Numbered from the stretch's first letter, positions 26,990-39,512 are shown. The stretch is DNA of 64,000 bases from Mesostigma viride (GCA_009746045.1 RPFO01000022.1:4570702-4634701), one strand, 5' to 3'. Numbers and translations are program-made. The notes: a model not told the origin generated them from the sequence alone.

Positions 26990-29900
26990 CCATGGGCGGT
27001 CTAAGCACCACCTCACGGTTGGGGTGGGTTACGCCCCCCATGCACAGTGGCCTACCCCAGGTGGAACGCCAGAAGTTCTTCAAGGACTTGCATAGCCTTG
27101 AGGGGGTCACCCCGGCCCGCCACTTCCTGGTTATGCTGCTCGACGCCAATGCCACGCTCCCCGTGGGCACTGCTGGCAGGCGCAAAGCGCCTGCCAGCAG
27201 GGCTGCTAACGACAACACTCCCTTGTTTTCTGCCTTTTGGTGCGATAGCGGGATGGTTGCTGTCAACTGCCACTTCCAACGTCGGACCTCACAGGACTTG
27301 GTCACTTTTCGGGGCCCTAACGACCGTCAGGCCTGTCTGGACTACGTGGTGGTATACGGCAGTCCCGGTGTATACTTCGTTTCTGGACACCCGAGTATTC
27401 GACACGCCCACGGTGTGCTCTGACCACCCGACCGGTTGGTGCGCGCGACCAAATTTCGGCTCCGGTTGATCCATGTCCCCGAGCGCCGCACCCCAGACCC
27501 CAGTGGCCCGCCCCGACTGGTCTGCTTTACGCCCGGTCCGGGGGGATCCTGAGGACTAAACGGACGCCGAGCGCGAGCGGAACCGGTGCCGACAGGAGTA
27601 CCTGGCGGCCCTGGACGCCCGGGCGGACGTCGACGCGCTGGACAAGGGTGCCCCCAACGCTTCCGTTTTTGCGGGCTTCGCGGCCCGCGCCACGTTGCTG
27701 GCGCGGCCCGGCACCTGCCAGTCATGCCCCGCCGCCGCCCCGGCCCGCTCTACCGCCATACAGGACCCCAAGGTCTTGGCCGCCCGGCACCGCCTCAAGC
27801 GTAACCGGGACCCGCTGCAGAAACCGGTGCTCATCAAGGCCGCCCTGGTGGAGGCCTACAAGCACGCTCACTGCAGGACGTAGACTCAGGCGGCCCAGTG
27901 CATCGCAGATGCCAAGGCCCGGCCTGCCAAGCTCGCAACCAGGGCAAGGACATGTGGTACCACCTCGACCGGCCGGCTTGGCGGGCGGCGGCAGGGCACC
28001 CCGGTGGAGCACACGGGGGCCGGACGGCACGGCGCCGGTCAGCCTTGACCGTTGGCTCGCGCCCCCCCCCCTGCCGCTTCACCCCGAGACAGCCGCCCGT
28101 CTCGATGTTGCCGGACCCCGGCCCCGCCGCCTGCGCCCCCCTCCTCGGCCGCGGACTACCAAGTCAGTCCCCGCCTTGCAGGAGGGCTGCCTTGCCACCA
28201 ACGACGTCACCCCCCCCGCGCTTTGAAGGAATTGGACGGCGCCCTTGCTCGCCTGCGGTACGACGCGGCAGTCGGTGCCGACCAACTTTCAGTGCTGAGC
28301 TTCTGAAGACCCGGCCCTGCCCCGGCGGTGAGGGATCTTCTGCTGGCGTTATCTAGACTGCAACCGTGTCCTGCTCTCTGATGAGCCTCCGCCTGCTGAG
28401 TGGCAGACGGCCATCCGAGTCATGTTGTACAAGAAGGGCTCTGCTGAGCACTGACCCCGGTAACTATAGGGGTGTCTGCCTCCAGAGCGCCGCGCTGACG
28501 GTCTTCATGCGCATGATGCTGCAGAGGCTCCGGACGCGCCGCGCTGGACCCACACCTGGGTGAGTCTCAGATGGTTTTCCGTCGTGGTCGTAACACTGTC
28601 ATGGCTGTATTTGTCGCGCGCCTGTTGATGTAGGATGTGCGTCGCCTTTGCCCTGACAGTTTGCCGCTGGTCTTCATTTTTGTCGACTATATCAAAGCCT
28701 TTGACACGGTCCTCTGGGAGGCTCTTTGGGCCATCCTAGCTCTGGATCGGGTACCGGCCAGCGTTTATTGCTGCCATGCATTCGTCGACTGTATGAGGGC
28801 TCGCAGGCAGTAGTGCGGACTGCGGAAGGCACCACCCCACCATTCCCCCTTCACCACGAGGTGTGGCAAGGCTGTGTCCTGTCCCCAAATCTGTTCATTA
28901 TTGTCGTGGATCACGTCATGCGCCGGGCACGTGCACGCTTAAATACTGCTCTTAAGGGGTTCGAGCCCGGCTTGGACATTCTTAACGAGCGCGAGCACGG
29001 CGGGGGCGGCACTCGCTAGAGCTACCGCCTGGCCTACCTGATTTATGCGGATGACACCACTGAATTCCTGACCCTCATCGCGCGCCCCTCGGGAGCACAT
29101 TCAGACCTGGCTGGACTATCTGGGCCTGGAGGCGAGGGCGGTGGGGTTGGAGATTAGTGTCAAAACTGAGGCGATGGTGATTGGGCCGGGCCTCCGTCGC
29201 CCGCCTCTGCCGCGCCCGCGCCTGCTCGACCGGGGACGGAGGTCCTGTTCCGTGATCGCTTCAAACTGTTAGGGAGCATGCTCCCCGACACCGCTGACGA
29301 TGTGGACATCCGCATCGGCCTGGCCGGGGCCCGGCTCCGTCGAACGCTCAACCGACACCTACTGGCGCTCGAAGGGCCTGGCGAGCACCGTAAGCGCATG
29401 CTCTTCAAGGTCCTCGTCCTCACGGTGCTTACGTATGGCGCCGAGGCATGGACACTCACGGACACACTGGCGGCTAAGCTAGACGGCACGGTAACCAGGA
29501 TGCTCCGACAGGTACTGTTCAAATGTAGGGTTTTCCAAGCATAGGTCATTAGAGTCTTAATTTGTATCAGGGTATGCCTCGCATTTCAGACGAGATTAGG
29601 CAGCGTAGGATGGCATTAATTTGTAGGACATCTTGCTCGCACCAGTCAGGTCGACATCGCCCTTGGTCTGGCCGGCCCCCAGCGGCTTGGCCAACCAGGG
29701 CGGCATCCTGACCTGGCCTGGCCCCAAGGACATCCCTAGAAAGCTAGGTAAGCCTGCCATGAACTATACATCCAGATGTTCAGTTGCTGGCCGACCTAGT
29801 GGTCCGGCCTGCTCAGTTTGAACACCGCATTCACTCCCTCTCTCTTCTTTGTTGGGACTGCCATGCAGAACAAGAAGCGGTGGCAGAAGATTGTCCAAGC

Positions 29901-30066
29901 TCACACGCCAGCCCCTGTGGGCAAGCCCCCTCCCCCCAAGCGGAAAGGGCGTTTTGCTGAATAGTGTAGTTAGGATTTTTTCTAGACTACTGAGATAGCT
30001 GAGTTAGGTTCGTTCGATTACGCGGCTTCGCCCACCTCCATCCATCCAGCAAGGAATATGTGCTAC
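26990..30066 (+). pseudogene. Degenerate LINE, endonuclease to 3' end (family 2, copy 1)
   Basis: Bases 26992-27423 read as the end of an endonuclease domain (VMLLDANATLP; SGHPSIRHA near the end). After a long frameshifted stretch, 28215-29150 holds the reverse transcriptase: LKELDGALARLRYDAAVGAD, NYRGVCLQSAAL, FVDYIKAFD (motif A), GCVLSPNLF (motif B), LIYADDTT (motif C). Bases 29150-29960 encode the C-terminal part, ending near GKPPPPKRKGRF. Many stops and indels make it dead. The 3' end is GGAATATGTGCTACAT at about 30066, without the usual tail. Bases 30067-30324 show nothing else recognisable. Confidence 0.85.
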
Positions 30067-30324
30067 ATTGTTGGTCAAAGACTATGACCGAGACATTATG
30101 CTCCGTCAAGTCCGGTGTTTTTTGCAACGTCACCCACATCTGTTCGATCAGTGCTGCCCCTTGGCACAAGCTCTACAAACAGGTCGTGGACCGGCTGGAT
30201 CGCGTAGCTAGTATCTCCTCACATCTGAACCCTGTGATGCCAGATCTCCTTTGCGTCCGTTCCGAGCTTGGCACTGGATTCGTTGTCCGGCACATCGTCG
30301 CGTCGCTAGCTGCAGCAACACGAT

Positions 30325-30840
30325 GTTTTCTGGCATACGCGGGCTTTTGGTTCCCGCCGCACATTTGAAAGTGCTGTCCTCCGGATTTTTGCCTTTGCAC
30401 CGTGTGCAGTTCTTGGACGTTTGGAATCATGGCATGGCTAACGTAATGACTGACTAGCTAGACCTTTTCAGTGGTTTTCCATTTGCGGGTATTTCCTCGT
30501 AAGTGATGGTGGGAGAGCGATCGCAGCAATGGTGCTCACCACTAGACACTCATCCCGGCCAGATCTAGGCTGTTCTAGGCTCGAAACACACGCCCTGATC
30601 AAGCAAGCTGTTTCAGGCCCCACCGTCGTCCGTCTACTAGGTCATCTAGTCGCTCTACACGTCATAAGCCAACCATAATTTCAATGCACAAGGCTACACA
30701 TTTCCATCACCATTCATCTTCATCATCATGAACGACTCGAACACGCGGACAAGATAAGTAACGGCAGGCGGGCTCGAGCTACCATCATGGTCCGGATTCT
30801 CCCGATTTCTGGCATCAGTGCTCTGGTTGTCTCCTTGATA
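30325..30840 (+). mobile_element. Long copy of the TCTCCTTGAT retroposon family
   Basis: Aligns by eye with 41700-42178 over almost its whole length, from TTCTGGCATACGCGGGCTTT to CTGGTTGTCTCCTTGATA. It contains gctcgaaacacacgccctga and the ctagtcgctctacacgt block. No protein frame. These two are the longest copies in the window. Bases 30841-31087 hold no recognised feature. Confidence 0.7.
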
Positions 30841-31088
30841 GGTAATCTTTGAACGGAGCATCAACCTGAGTGGTAATGATCATAAAGGATGCATGCATAC
30901 GGATGCGGCGGCTATGGCGACCTATGCCTGTCAAGCAATGGTATGTGTGAGATATGAGGGTCCCGGCCAATGGAATCCGGGCAGGACGTGAACGAGCCAG
31001 GTACGGCAACGTGCCGGTTGACCGACAGCCGGGCAGACTGCAGAGTTATTTTATTACATCAGTTTCCTGCTGGATATGGCTTCCCGGC

Positions 31089-32601
31089 CAAGGGGGGTGT
31101 CCAAAAACAAGAAAATTGACATCATGCTGGATTCGAGTAGATCTCGCGAAAACAAGCATGTTTGCCACTGGTCGCAACCCCAGGGGGTCTCTAGGTTAGA
31201 AGTTACAGAGCCTCAAAAACTGTTAACTTACAAAGGTAGGTAAGTAGGTAGGGTGCCGGGACGATCTTTTTTTTTTACAACAAGACACTTGGATTTTCCG
31301 TCAGTTCTGCTAGCTCTACCTGTATGGTCGGAATTTTGAAACGGTTTGACGGACAAACTGATGGCACTTGGCGAGCTGAACCCAAATCTGCAGTCAAAAT
31401 TTTGGCAGGTACCATAGAGGGGGGGGGGGGGTTGCCCGCAAGATGGTGCTGCCCCTAGGCACGGAAGTATGCTGCCGTCTGCCACCACTACAAGGCTTCG
31501 GCTATCCAGCGCCGTGCCGTGCCAGTATCGCCGGCCACGCGCCCGCGGCCACTAACTGAACTGAACGACCCATTTCAGAAAACCGGAATTTCCCCATACA
31601 CCAATATGCTCAAACGGTAGAGCTCGCGGAGCTGATCATTTTGCTCCCTAGGTCGACCCCTATAACCCTTGGGACCTCAGGGTTTTGCTAGGTATAGCGC
31701 CTCATACAGCTGTACATGCTAGGTAGGTAGGGTCCAAGGGCCAACTTTTGGAAAATTTCGGCAGTGATGGCAAGGGGGGTACTCAAAAACAAGAAAATTG
31801 ACATCATGCTGGATTCGAGTAGATCTCGCGAAAACAAGCATGTTTGCCACTGGTCGCAACCCCAGGGGGTATCTAGGTAAGAAGTTACAGAGCCTCAAAA
31901 CCCGTTAACTTGAAGGGTAGGTAGGTAGGGTACCGGGCCGATATGGGTTTTTTACAACAAACTGAACACTTGGATTTTCTGCTAGCTCCCTGTATGGTCG
32001 GAATTTTGAAACGGTTTGACGGACAAACTGATAGCACTTGGCGAGCTGAACCCAAATCTGCAGTCAAAATTTTCGCAGGTACCATAGAGGGGGGGCCGGG
32101 CCGGGGTTGCCCGCAAGATGGTGCTGCCCCTGGCTAGGCACGGAAGTATCAAAGAGACAACCGACCAGCGCAGGCCAGAAATCGGGAGAATCCGGACCAT
32201 GGTAGCTCGAGCCTGCCGTTATGGTATGCTGCCGGACCATCTGGTATGCTGCCGTCTGCCACCACTACACTAGGCTTCGGCTATCCAGCGCCGTGCCGTG
32301 CCAGCATCGCGTCGCGCCAGCGGCCAACGACACATTTCAGAAAACCGGAATTTTCCCATACACCAATATGCTCAAACGGTAGAGCTCGCTGAGACGATCA
32401 TATTCAGTTTGCTCCCTAGGTCGACCCCTATAACCCTTGGGACCTCAGGGTTTTCAGTTGCTAGGTATGCGCCTACATGCTAGGTAGGTAGGGTCCAAGG
32501 GCCAACTTTTGGAAAATTTCAGCATGGTGTCTTTTATTTTTGTTTTGAGTACCCCCCTTGAGCATGGTGTCTTTTATTTTTGTTTTGGACACCCCCCTTG
32601 G
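31089..32601. mobile_element. TIR element A containing a nested copy of itself (B)
   Basis: Outer ends: CAAGGGGGGTGTCCAAAA at 31089 and its inverse complement ending at 32600-32601. Inner copy B: CAAGGGGGGTACTCAAAA at 31771 and its inverse at 32541-32560. Bodies of A (31089-31770 plus 32561-32601) and B (31771-32560) match along their length (for example GGATTCGAGTAGATCTCGCG and gtcgacccctataaccctt). B sits near the 3' end of A. A 75-bp piece of the TCTCCTTGAT retroposon (32148-32225) lies inside B only. Neither copy has a transposase frame, so both are non-autonomous. Confidence 0.75.
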
Positions 32602-32695
32602 CCCGGCTTGGCCTTGCAGTGTCAGTCAGCTCGTTTGGTCGAGCTGTGATTGGTAGCCCACCTGACGGACTGACCACGGCTCGGAGATATTCTCC

Positions 32696-32737
<42 letters not shown>

Positions 32738-33719
32738 GTCCCACATAGCTAGTCCCACATTCTCCTGTAGTACCGTGCGCAGTGGCACGCCCGCAGTACG
32801 TCCGATATCAACATATATACTAAAGCTTGTAAAACGCAGCCTTGGCACAATTTTAGCTAACACTCTTTCGAACGGCTTTCGGCTCCAGCCACTCAGCGGC
32901 GCGACTTACGGTCCGCTTGACGAATGAGCTGCGCGAAATTTCGTTGCGACCAATCACGAAAAGGTCAAACCACGGCGTCCCCATTTTTGAGGTTTCTGAG
33001 GCGTTACATCCAGATGAGCCATTTGGCAGAGGTCCGTATGCCCAGATGGCTCCTACTAGAAAACTCTGCGATTTCCTGTGTTCGCGAGCTCCAGATATAA
33101 CCGTCGCAAACTTTTGGGCTGTTGGACCAAACTTTCCATTAACGAAATCCCGTTACAAACGCGCGGGAAGCTCACACGTGGATTTTCATCTGCTCCACCG
33201 CTTGTAATAAGCGATTTCCCCCTGGTGTCTGCGGGTTTGGCGAGGTCACTCATCCCCGCGCGCATCGCGCTCCCGTGCAGGGGTAGCAGTCAATCTGGAG
33301 CTTGAACTCCGCAAGTAGTTCGCGAGCTCCGTCCGTCCACTGCGCGGTTGCGCAGTTTGTCCCTTTTTAGCAATGTACATATTGTGCAACTTCTTCTACA
33401 ACTGCTTACGTAGACTTCAGGCGCCAAGGCACACCTCACCATACAATTACACGTGACGTACCGGGTTCGAACCTTCACAGGTTTATCATTGCATGTCGGA
33501 TTTTTTTCTTTCACCCTTTTGCCAAACTCCATGAATCTTGTGGTCGAAACTCTAAAGCTAGCGCGCGCTCCTTGGCGGGACTAGTGCCACTTGGCACTCG
33601 ACGGAGGTACGTGGTGACTCACATCTCCCTAGCCGGGGCTCCCTGGCCGGGGACCGGCCACAAAAAGTACAAGCTCTAATGTCGCGGGCGAAGCCCGCAA
33701 AACTTGTACTAAATATAAT
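32602..33719. other. Intergenic with a (GTT)n tract
   Basis: (GTT)n at 32695-32737 flanked by two copies of 'attctcctgt' (32688 and 32759). At 33665-33711 an inverted repeat AGTACAAG...CTTGTACT encloses a GCGGGCGAAGCCCGC hairpin. No gene is recognised. Confidence 0.5.
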
Positions 33720-33808
33720 CCGGCCCTCGGCCACTATAGTTGTTGTTGTTGTTGTTGTGTCCCACGCCGCACATGCGCAGCAGAGAATCTATAGTGGCCG
33801 AGGGCCGG
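33720..33808. mobile_element. 89-bp inverted-repeat element with (GTT)n core
   Basis: Perfect 20-bp inverted repeat CCGGCCCTCGGCCACTATAG at 33720-33739 and 33789-33808, extendable outwards by about 14 bp with one indel. The core is (GTT)n then the CCCACGCCGCACATGCGCAG motif. It is either a retroelement tail inserted into a small palindrome or a mini-TIR element. From 33809 to 34318 only a related ggccactatag block near 33870 is visible. Confidence 0.6.
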
Positions 33809-34318
33809 ATATATTTAGTATCGGTGGTACTATCGGGGCACTGTGACATGGACGGTTGCATCATCGGCCACTATAGACTCTGTTCAGTCTGCTGCCCATG
33901 TGCGGCGTGGGATTCAACTAACTAACGCCCACATTACCCGTCGTAGAGCCCGCCTGTGAGATTTCCCCGTCAGCATTCGAGAGGCGAAGCGAGCTACAAA
34001 CAAAATATCTATTGCCACACCGTGAGTGGCAGGTACTGCAGCAACAATCCGAGCTACTGTGTATGTGGACCGTTTCATCGTTGATCAGGCTCATCATCGC
34101 ATCCCCCATGATTCGGAGCGGAAGACTGCGGAAGAGCGAAAGATCGGATAAACAGCGCGCCTCCGTGGCACTACGAGGGAGGGTACTCGCGAACGGGCTT
34201 TCTTGCCGTGACGTGCATTACCTTCGTCGAGACTGCCCTGCGCTGATAAGAATTACCAGCTGGCCTTTGCTAGCATTGGCGCCCAACTGCCAAAAGCCTT
34301 TTAATAAATCCTGTAATC

Positions 34319-35699
34319 ATGGCTGCCGTCACGAATGCCTTGGCTGTTGTCCAGTCTGCTGGTCTTTCGGCCCCTATTAAGGTATTTTAGTCGGTAGCCC
34401 CTATCGTTTACTGACCTGAACTAGTTTCCCGAACCTCACCTCCGGAATCTCGGTCTCTCTGCGCGGCTGTTAAGCTTAGGCTACAATCCCTACGTTTCAC
34501 GGTACGCCTGTTTTCTAAGGTGGTGTATAATCTGCTACATGCTTATCTCACCCACTTTGGTCAGGTTCGCCCAGCCAAGGCCAGCCAAAACAAGTGCCCT
34601 CGCCGCGTCAAGGGGCCAGCTTGCCCAGCAAGGCAGGTGTATGCGATGTCTTCCCAAGACAACACGGGCTTCACCGAGGCCGACAGTGCTGGCCAGTCTA
34701 ACGTTTTCGCCGTGGAGGTCAGTGCTACGTCTACTGTGCTCGTGGTGGTTTATTCATGCAAGTGATATACAAGCGAATCTGGTGGTATGAAATACCGTAG
34801 CAATATCCTTTTTGCCAGCCCGCGTACATGAAGTCAAGCATGATGGAACCAAACGTAATTTTCCAACACTGGGCTGCCAAGGGCAATTGCAGTTCGTCGG
34901 TTACGCGCCTTAGCCAGAGGTTGAACCTGGAAAGTTTCTGGCGACGAGTACGTATACCTCGGTCCGCATGATGTCACAAACGCGTTTCCTAACAGACCTT
35001 CCCATGCACCTTGACCGCATTTGCGGTGCGTTTGCCCCTGCATTTCTGCATCTACAGCCAAAGATCTACGAGGCAGGCAGCAAGGCTGACAAAACGGAAG
35101 GCACCAACCCTCTCATTGCGTTGGGTATCGGTGCCGTATGCCTGGGAGGCGCGGTGGTCGTCCTCATGAATGGCGGCGCCGCCTCTAACAGCCCCACCAA
35201 GGCCTCCCTGCCGACCCCTGACCTGAACATCGTCTCCACCAAGGGGCTCAAGACTATCTCGGTATGTCCAGGAATGCGCGCAGTGTTCAGCCTGGCTCTA
35301 TTTTTTTCCCGTGCCTTTCGGACGGTGGGAGTTATTACCCTGGTACCTGGTGTGCCATTCGGCCGCCTTGAAAGGCACGTACTAGCTGCTAGTTACAACT
35401 AGGTGCACTAAGGCAAGCACATGGTTAGCTTCAGCCAAGCTCATCTGTGCCCGAATTTGCTAGCGGTGCTTGTGCCGACATCACCGGTTACCCGTTACGG
35501 TAGGTTATGCCAGCATAAGCTACTTTGCTTGTGGCACCACATCGTCAAATACTCATTGCGTTGTGATGTAATTCTGAATGAGGATTGCATGGCTGATTAA
35601 CAAATGCATCATTGTCGCTTCCCGTGTGGTTTGTGGCTCTTTTGCCTGCAGGCGTATGCGGAAGAGTTCATCCAGGACATCTCTGCCCCTGGTGTCTGA
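34319..35699 (+). CDS. Predicted plastid protein with one membrane span, four exons
   Basis: Exons 34319-34381, 34565-34717, 35058-35261 and 35652-35699 join in phase 0 at GT-AG sites (AAG then GTATTT; GGTCAG then GTT; GAG then GTCAGT; CTACAG then CCA; TCG then GTATGT; CTGCAG then GCG) to give 155 residues. Residues 1 to about 50 (MAAVTNALAVVQSAG start, Lys/Arg/Ser/Ala-rich, no acidic residue) look like a chloroplast transit peptide. A hydrophobic Gly/Ala-rich span follows at about residues 90-112 (NPLIALGIGAVCLGGAVVVL), then a hydrophilic tail ending DISAPGV. This suggests a small thylakoid or envelope membrane protein. I do not recognise the family. Start: first ATG in frame with the transit-like segment. 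The in-frame junctions and coherent targeting signal are the main support. Confidence 0.65.
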
Positions 35700-36599
35700 G
35701 CAAAGGGCATATGACCCCAAGCGTGACACATGCGCCGGTGGCTGCCGCACCATCTGCTCTGATGCTGCTGCACGCTGTCATAAGTGGTCGCCATTCCATC
35801 CGATTGTCAGCATGACGTGGGGCGCGCGGCGGGATCCCAGCTGCCCATTGCGGGCTTTTCAAGGAGGCTGGCCACATGGTGGTCAGGGAAAGAAGTAGTT
35901 GTCTCGGGATCCTTAGTTTTTAATGATGTGTGTCCGACTTGATCGGTAAACAGACCCTATCCTGCAGCTTCCCCTGGACTGCACTGTCAATAATTCACAT
36001 CGGGAAATGTGTTGTGTGAATGGCGTCAATGAATACAGTTCCAGGCGCCATAGGTTTGGAGGCGTAGCCCGAGGTCTTGTTACTTGATGATATCGCCAGC
36101 ACCACCCATTTGTGGGTGCATACATATTGCTGCATATAGATGTGGATGTAGTTGTCCATGGACAATGTATTAGCTCGTGAAGCTTTGGTGGATCCCTTAG
36201 CAGTAAGTGTTTGTGAAGTGAAGCTGGCATTGCAGTTGGGCTTTATTTTTTCTATACCCAACCATGCCCACCTTTTTGTGTATCCCGCTCTCAAACAGCA
36301 TCCCAGTTTCTGACCTTCTGATGTTAGTTCTGTCATTCTTATCGTTTTTCCCCCCTATTTTCATCATCATGTGGAGCACCTAATCGTGATGGAATAAAGT
36401 TCCCTGTGGATGATCATGCGAGGGTACTCCTGTAGATTCGATTGTCCGGGGTATTCCAAACATGGAAATTGCCGTTGATGCAGCATATGATTTGCTTTGG
36501 GCCGTAACAGCACCTAGGTGCAGCTCGATGTAGCATGCCAATCTCCATCGCAAAAGTGCAATCATATCGTAGATCCGATAATGATCATAATCCTATTTC
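35700..36599. other. Probable 3' UTR and intergenic DNA
   Basis: A/T-richer sequence after the plastid-protein stop. No repeat or frame with a recognisable product. Confidence 0.4.
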
Positions 36600-37390
36600 C
36601 TCGTTAATGGTGGGAGAGCAATCACATCACTGGTGCTCACCACTAGACACTCCCGCCCAGTTAGGCTCGAAACACACGCCCTTGAAGCTGTTTTCGGCCC
36701 AACTCTATCTCATGTCATCTAGTTGCTCTTCATGTAAATGAAAAATTAAATTAAATTATGTAGCATGACTCCGTGGGGAGATCATGCAACGTATTCCCTT
36801 GCTGGATGGATGGAGGTGAGCGAAGCCACGAAAACTAACTATGCTAACTCGATCTAGGCTAATCTAGAAAATCCTAACTACTCTAAGTACTCATGCAGCA
36901 AAGCCCCCCTTCCTCCTGGGCCGGGTAGGGGGGGCTTGTGTGGGCCTGGACAATGGTCCACCTCGATCTTCGATTGCTCTGCATAGCAGTCCAAGCAAGA
37001 GAGAGGGAGGAAATTAAGTTAAATTAATGGAGTTCATTTCAAGGAGACAACCTGCGCAGGCCAGAAATCGGGAGAATCCGGACCATGGTAGCTCGAGCTT
37101 GCCGTTATCTTGTCCGCGTGTTCGAGTCGTTCAGGATGATGAATATGAATGGTGATGGAAATGTGTAGCCTTGTGCATTGAAATTATGGCTGGCTTACGT
37201 GTAGAGCGACTAGATGACCTAGACGGTGGGGCCGGAAACAGCTTGCTTGATTAAAATTAAATTAAATTAAATTATAACATGACTCCGTTGGGAGATCATG
37301 TAGCACATATTCCCGTCCACGGATGGATGGAGGGGGGGGGCAAAGCCGCGAAACCGAACTAATCTAACTTGCTTGATCAGGGCGTGTAAA
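36600..37390. mobile_element. Nest of truncated retroelement ends
   Basis: 36600-36725: part of the TCTCCTTGAT family, cut off before its 3' end. 36735-37020 (minus): 5'-truncated family 2 LINE with (AATTT)n tail and the ctccgtggggag hairpin. 37037-37253 (minus): TCTCCTTGAT retroposon. 37254-37370 (minus): another family 2 LINE 3' end with an (AATTT)-type tail, interrupting the retroposon, whose 'gatcagggcgtgt' continues at 37376. Confidence 0.65.
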
Positions 37391-37483
37391 TAAGTAAGCA
37401 TGGCATTCATAGCGATTCGGGCCGCGGTGCCCACACCCCTGTATAACTAGGACCTAGATAGCTTATACCATCCATTCCATCCC

Positions 37484-39424
37484 CGAGACGGCCGCCCGCC
37501 TTGGGGTTGCCGGACCCCCGCCGCCGCCAGCGCCCCCTTCCTCGGCCGCGGACTACCAAGTCCCCGCCTTGCAGGAGGGCTGCCTTGCCACTGACGGCGT
37601 CGTCCACCCCTTCACTTTGAAGGAATTGGACGGCGCCCTTGCTCGCCTACGGTACGATGCGGCGGTCGGTGCCGACCACCTTTCTGCTGAGCTGCTGAAG
37701 ACCCCTGACCTAGCGGTGAAGGATCTTCTGCTGGCGTTCTGCAACCGTGTCCTGCTCTCTGACGAGCCTCCGCCTGCTGAGTGGCAGACGGCCATTCGCG
37801 TCATGCTGTACAAGAAGGGCTCTGCTGCTGACCCCGGTAACTACCGGGGTGTCTGCCTCCAGAGCGCCGCGCTGAAGGTCTTCATGCGCATGATGCTGCA
37901 CAGGCTCCGCGCCGCGCTGGACCCACACCTGGGTGAGTCTCAGATGGGTTTTCGTCGTGGTCGTAACACTGTCATGGCTGTGTTTGTCGCGCGCCGGTTG
38001 ATGGAGGAGGTGCGTCGCCTTTGCCCTGACAGTTTGCCGCTGGTCTTCATTTTTGTCGACTATATCAAGGCCTTTGACATGGTCCTCTGGGAGGCTCTTT
38101 GGGCCATCCTAGCTCTGGACCGAGTGCCACCAGCGTTTGTTGCTGCCATTCGCCGACTGTATGAGGGGTCACAGGCAGTAGTGCGGACTGCGGAAGGCAC
38201 CACCCCACCATTCCCCCTTCACCACGGGGTGTGGCAAGGTTGTGTCCTGTCTCCATACCTGTTCATTATTGTCGTGGACCACGTCATGCGCCAGGCACGT
38301 GCGCGCTTTACTGCTCTTAAGGGGTTCGAGCCCGGCTTGGACATCCTTAACGAGCGTGGGCACGGCGGGGTTAGCACGGGTTACCGCCTGGCTGACCTGA
38401 TTTATGCGGACGACACCACCCTCATCGCGCGCCCCGAGCACATGCATTCAGACCTGGCTGGACTGTAGTGGGCCTGGAGGCGAGGGCGGTGGGGTTGGAG
38501 ATTAGTGTCAAAACTGAGGCGATGGTGATTGGGGCCTCCAGTCGTCCACCGCTGCCGCGCCTGCTCGACGGGACGGAGGTCCCATTCCGCGACCGCTTCA
38601 AGCTGTTGGGGAGTTGGCTTCCTGACACTGCCGACGATGTGGACACCCGCATCGGCCTTTCCTGGGCCAAGCTCCGTTCGCTCAACACCTACTGGCGCTC
38701 CAAGGGCCTGGACGAGCACCGCAAGCGCATGCTCTTCAAGGTCCTCGTCCTCACGGTGCTCACGTATGGCGCCGAGGCATGGACACTCACGGCAACACTA
38801 GCAGCCAAGCTAGACCGGGCACGGTAACCCGGATGCTCCGACAGGTCCTTGATGTCGGGTTTTCTCAGCGTAGGTCATTAGAGTCTTTGTATCACGGTAT
38901 GCCTCGTATTTCGGATGAGATTAGGCAGCGTAGGATAGCATTTGTAGGACATCTTGCTCGCACCAGCCAGGTCGACACCGCCCTTGGTCTGGCCGGTCCC
39001 CAGCGGCTCGGCCAACCAGGGCGGCATATTTTGACCTGGCCTGGCCCCAAGAACATTCCTAAAAAGGTAGGGAAACATGCCATGACCTATACCCAGATGT
39101 TGCTGGACGACCTAGTGGTCCCAGCCCAGTTTGAGTACCGCATCCACTCTCTCTCCCGTCTTTGGACTGCCATGCAGGACAAGACGCGGTGGCAGAAGAT
39201 TGTCAAGGCCTACGTGTACGCCAGCCCCTGTGGGCAAGCCGCCTCCCCCCAAGAGGAGGAGCCGTTTTGATGAGTAGCGTAGATAGGCTTTTCTAGACTA
39301 GATATAGCTTAGAGTTAGGTTAGTTCGATTACGCGGCTTCCTCCACTCCACCCATCCAACCTGGAATATGTGCTACAATATCTCCCAACGGAGACATGTT
39401 ATAATTTAATTTAATTTAATTTAA
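37484..39424 (+). pseudogene. LINE, 5'-truncated, near-intact reverse transcriptase (family 2)
   Basis: Bases 37569-38468 form one open frame of 299 codons covering the reverse transcriptase: LKELDGALARLRYDAAVGAD, NYRGVCLQSAALKVF, MGFRRGRNTVMAVF, FVDYIKAFDMVLWEAL (motif A), GVWQGCVLSPYLF (motif B), LADLIYADDTTLIA (motif C). A frameshift near 38465 leads to 38468-38827 and another near 38815 to 38779-39270, the C-terminal part ending SPQEEEPF. The 3' UTR ends with TGTGCTACAA...TCTCCCAACGGAG and tail (AATTT)n to 39424. A 14-bp direct repeat ATCCATTCCATCCC flanks the copy (37470-37483 and 39424-39437). It is thus a target-primed, 5'-truncated insertion and the youngest-looking LINE here. Confidence 0.88.
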
Positions 39425-39475
39425 TCCATTCCATCCCATGTTCCCCTCCCACTGAGGACTTATGCTGACGTGACG

Positions 39476-39512
39476 CAGTCACGTGTCTATGAATTAGTAA
39501 GGAAGGAAGGAA
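39476..39512 (+). repeat. Retroelement 3' end GCAGTCACGTGTCTATGAAT with (GGAA)n
   Basis: Contains the stem ACGTGAC-GCA-GTCACGT (about 39465-39482) followed by tatgaattagt and about four GGAA units. It is the same 3' end as at 7970-7993, where the tail is (GAAT)n instead. Confidence 0.5.

Noticed and set aside
27648-28226. 192-codon Pro/Arg-rich plus-strand frame
   Set aside because: Out-of-frame reading of the degenerate LINE between its endonuclease and reverse transcriptase parts.
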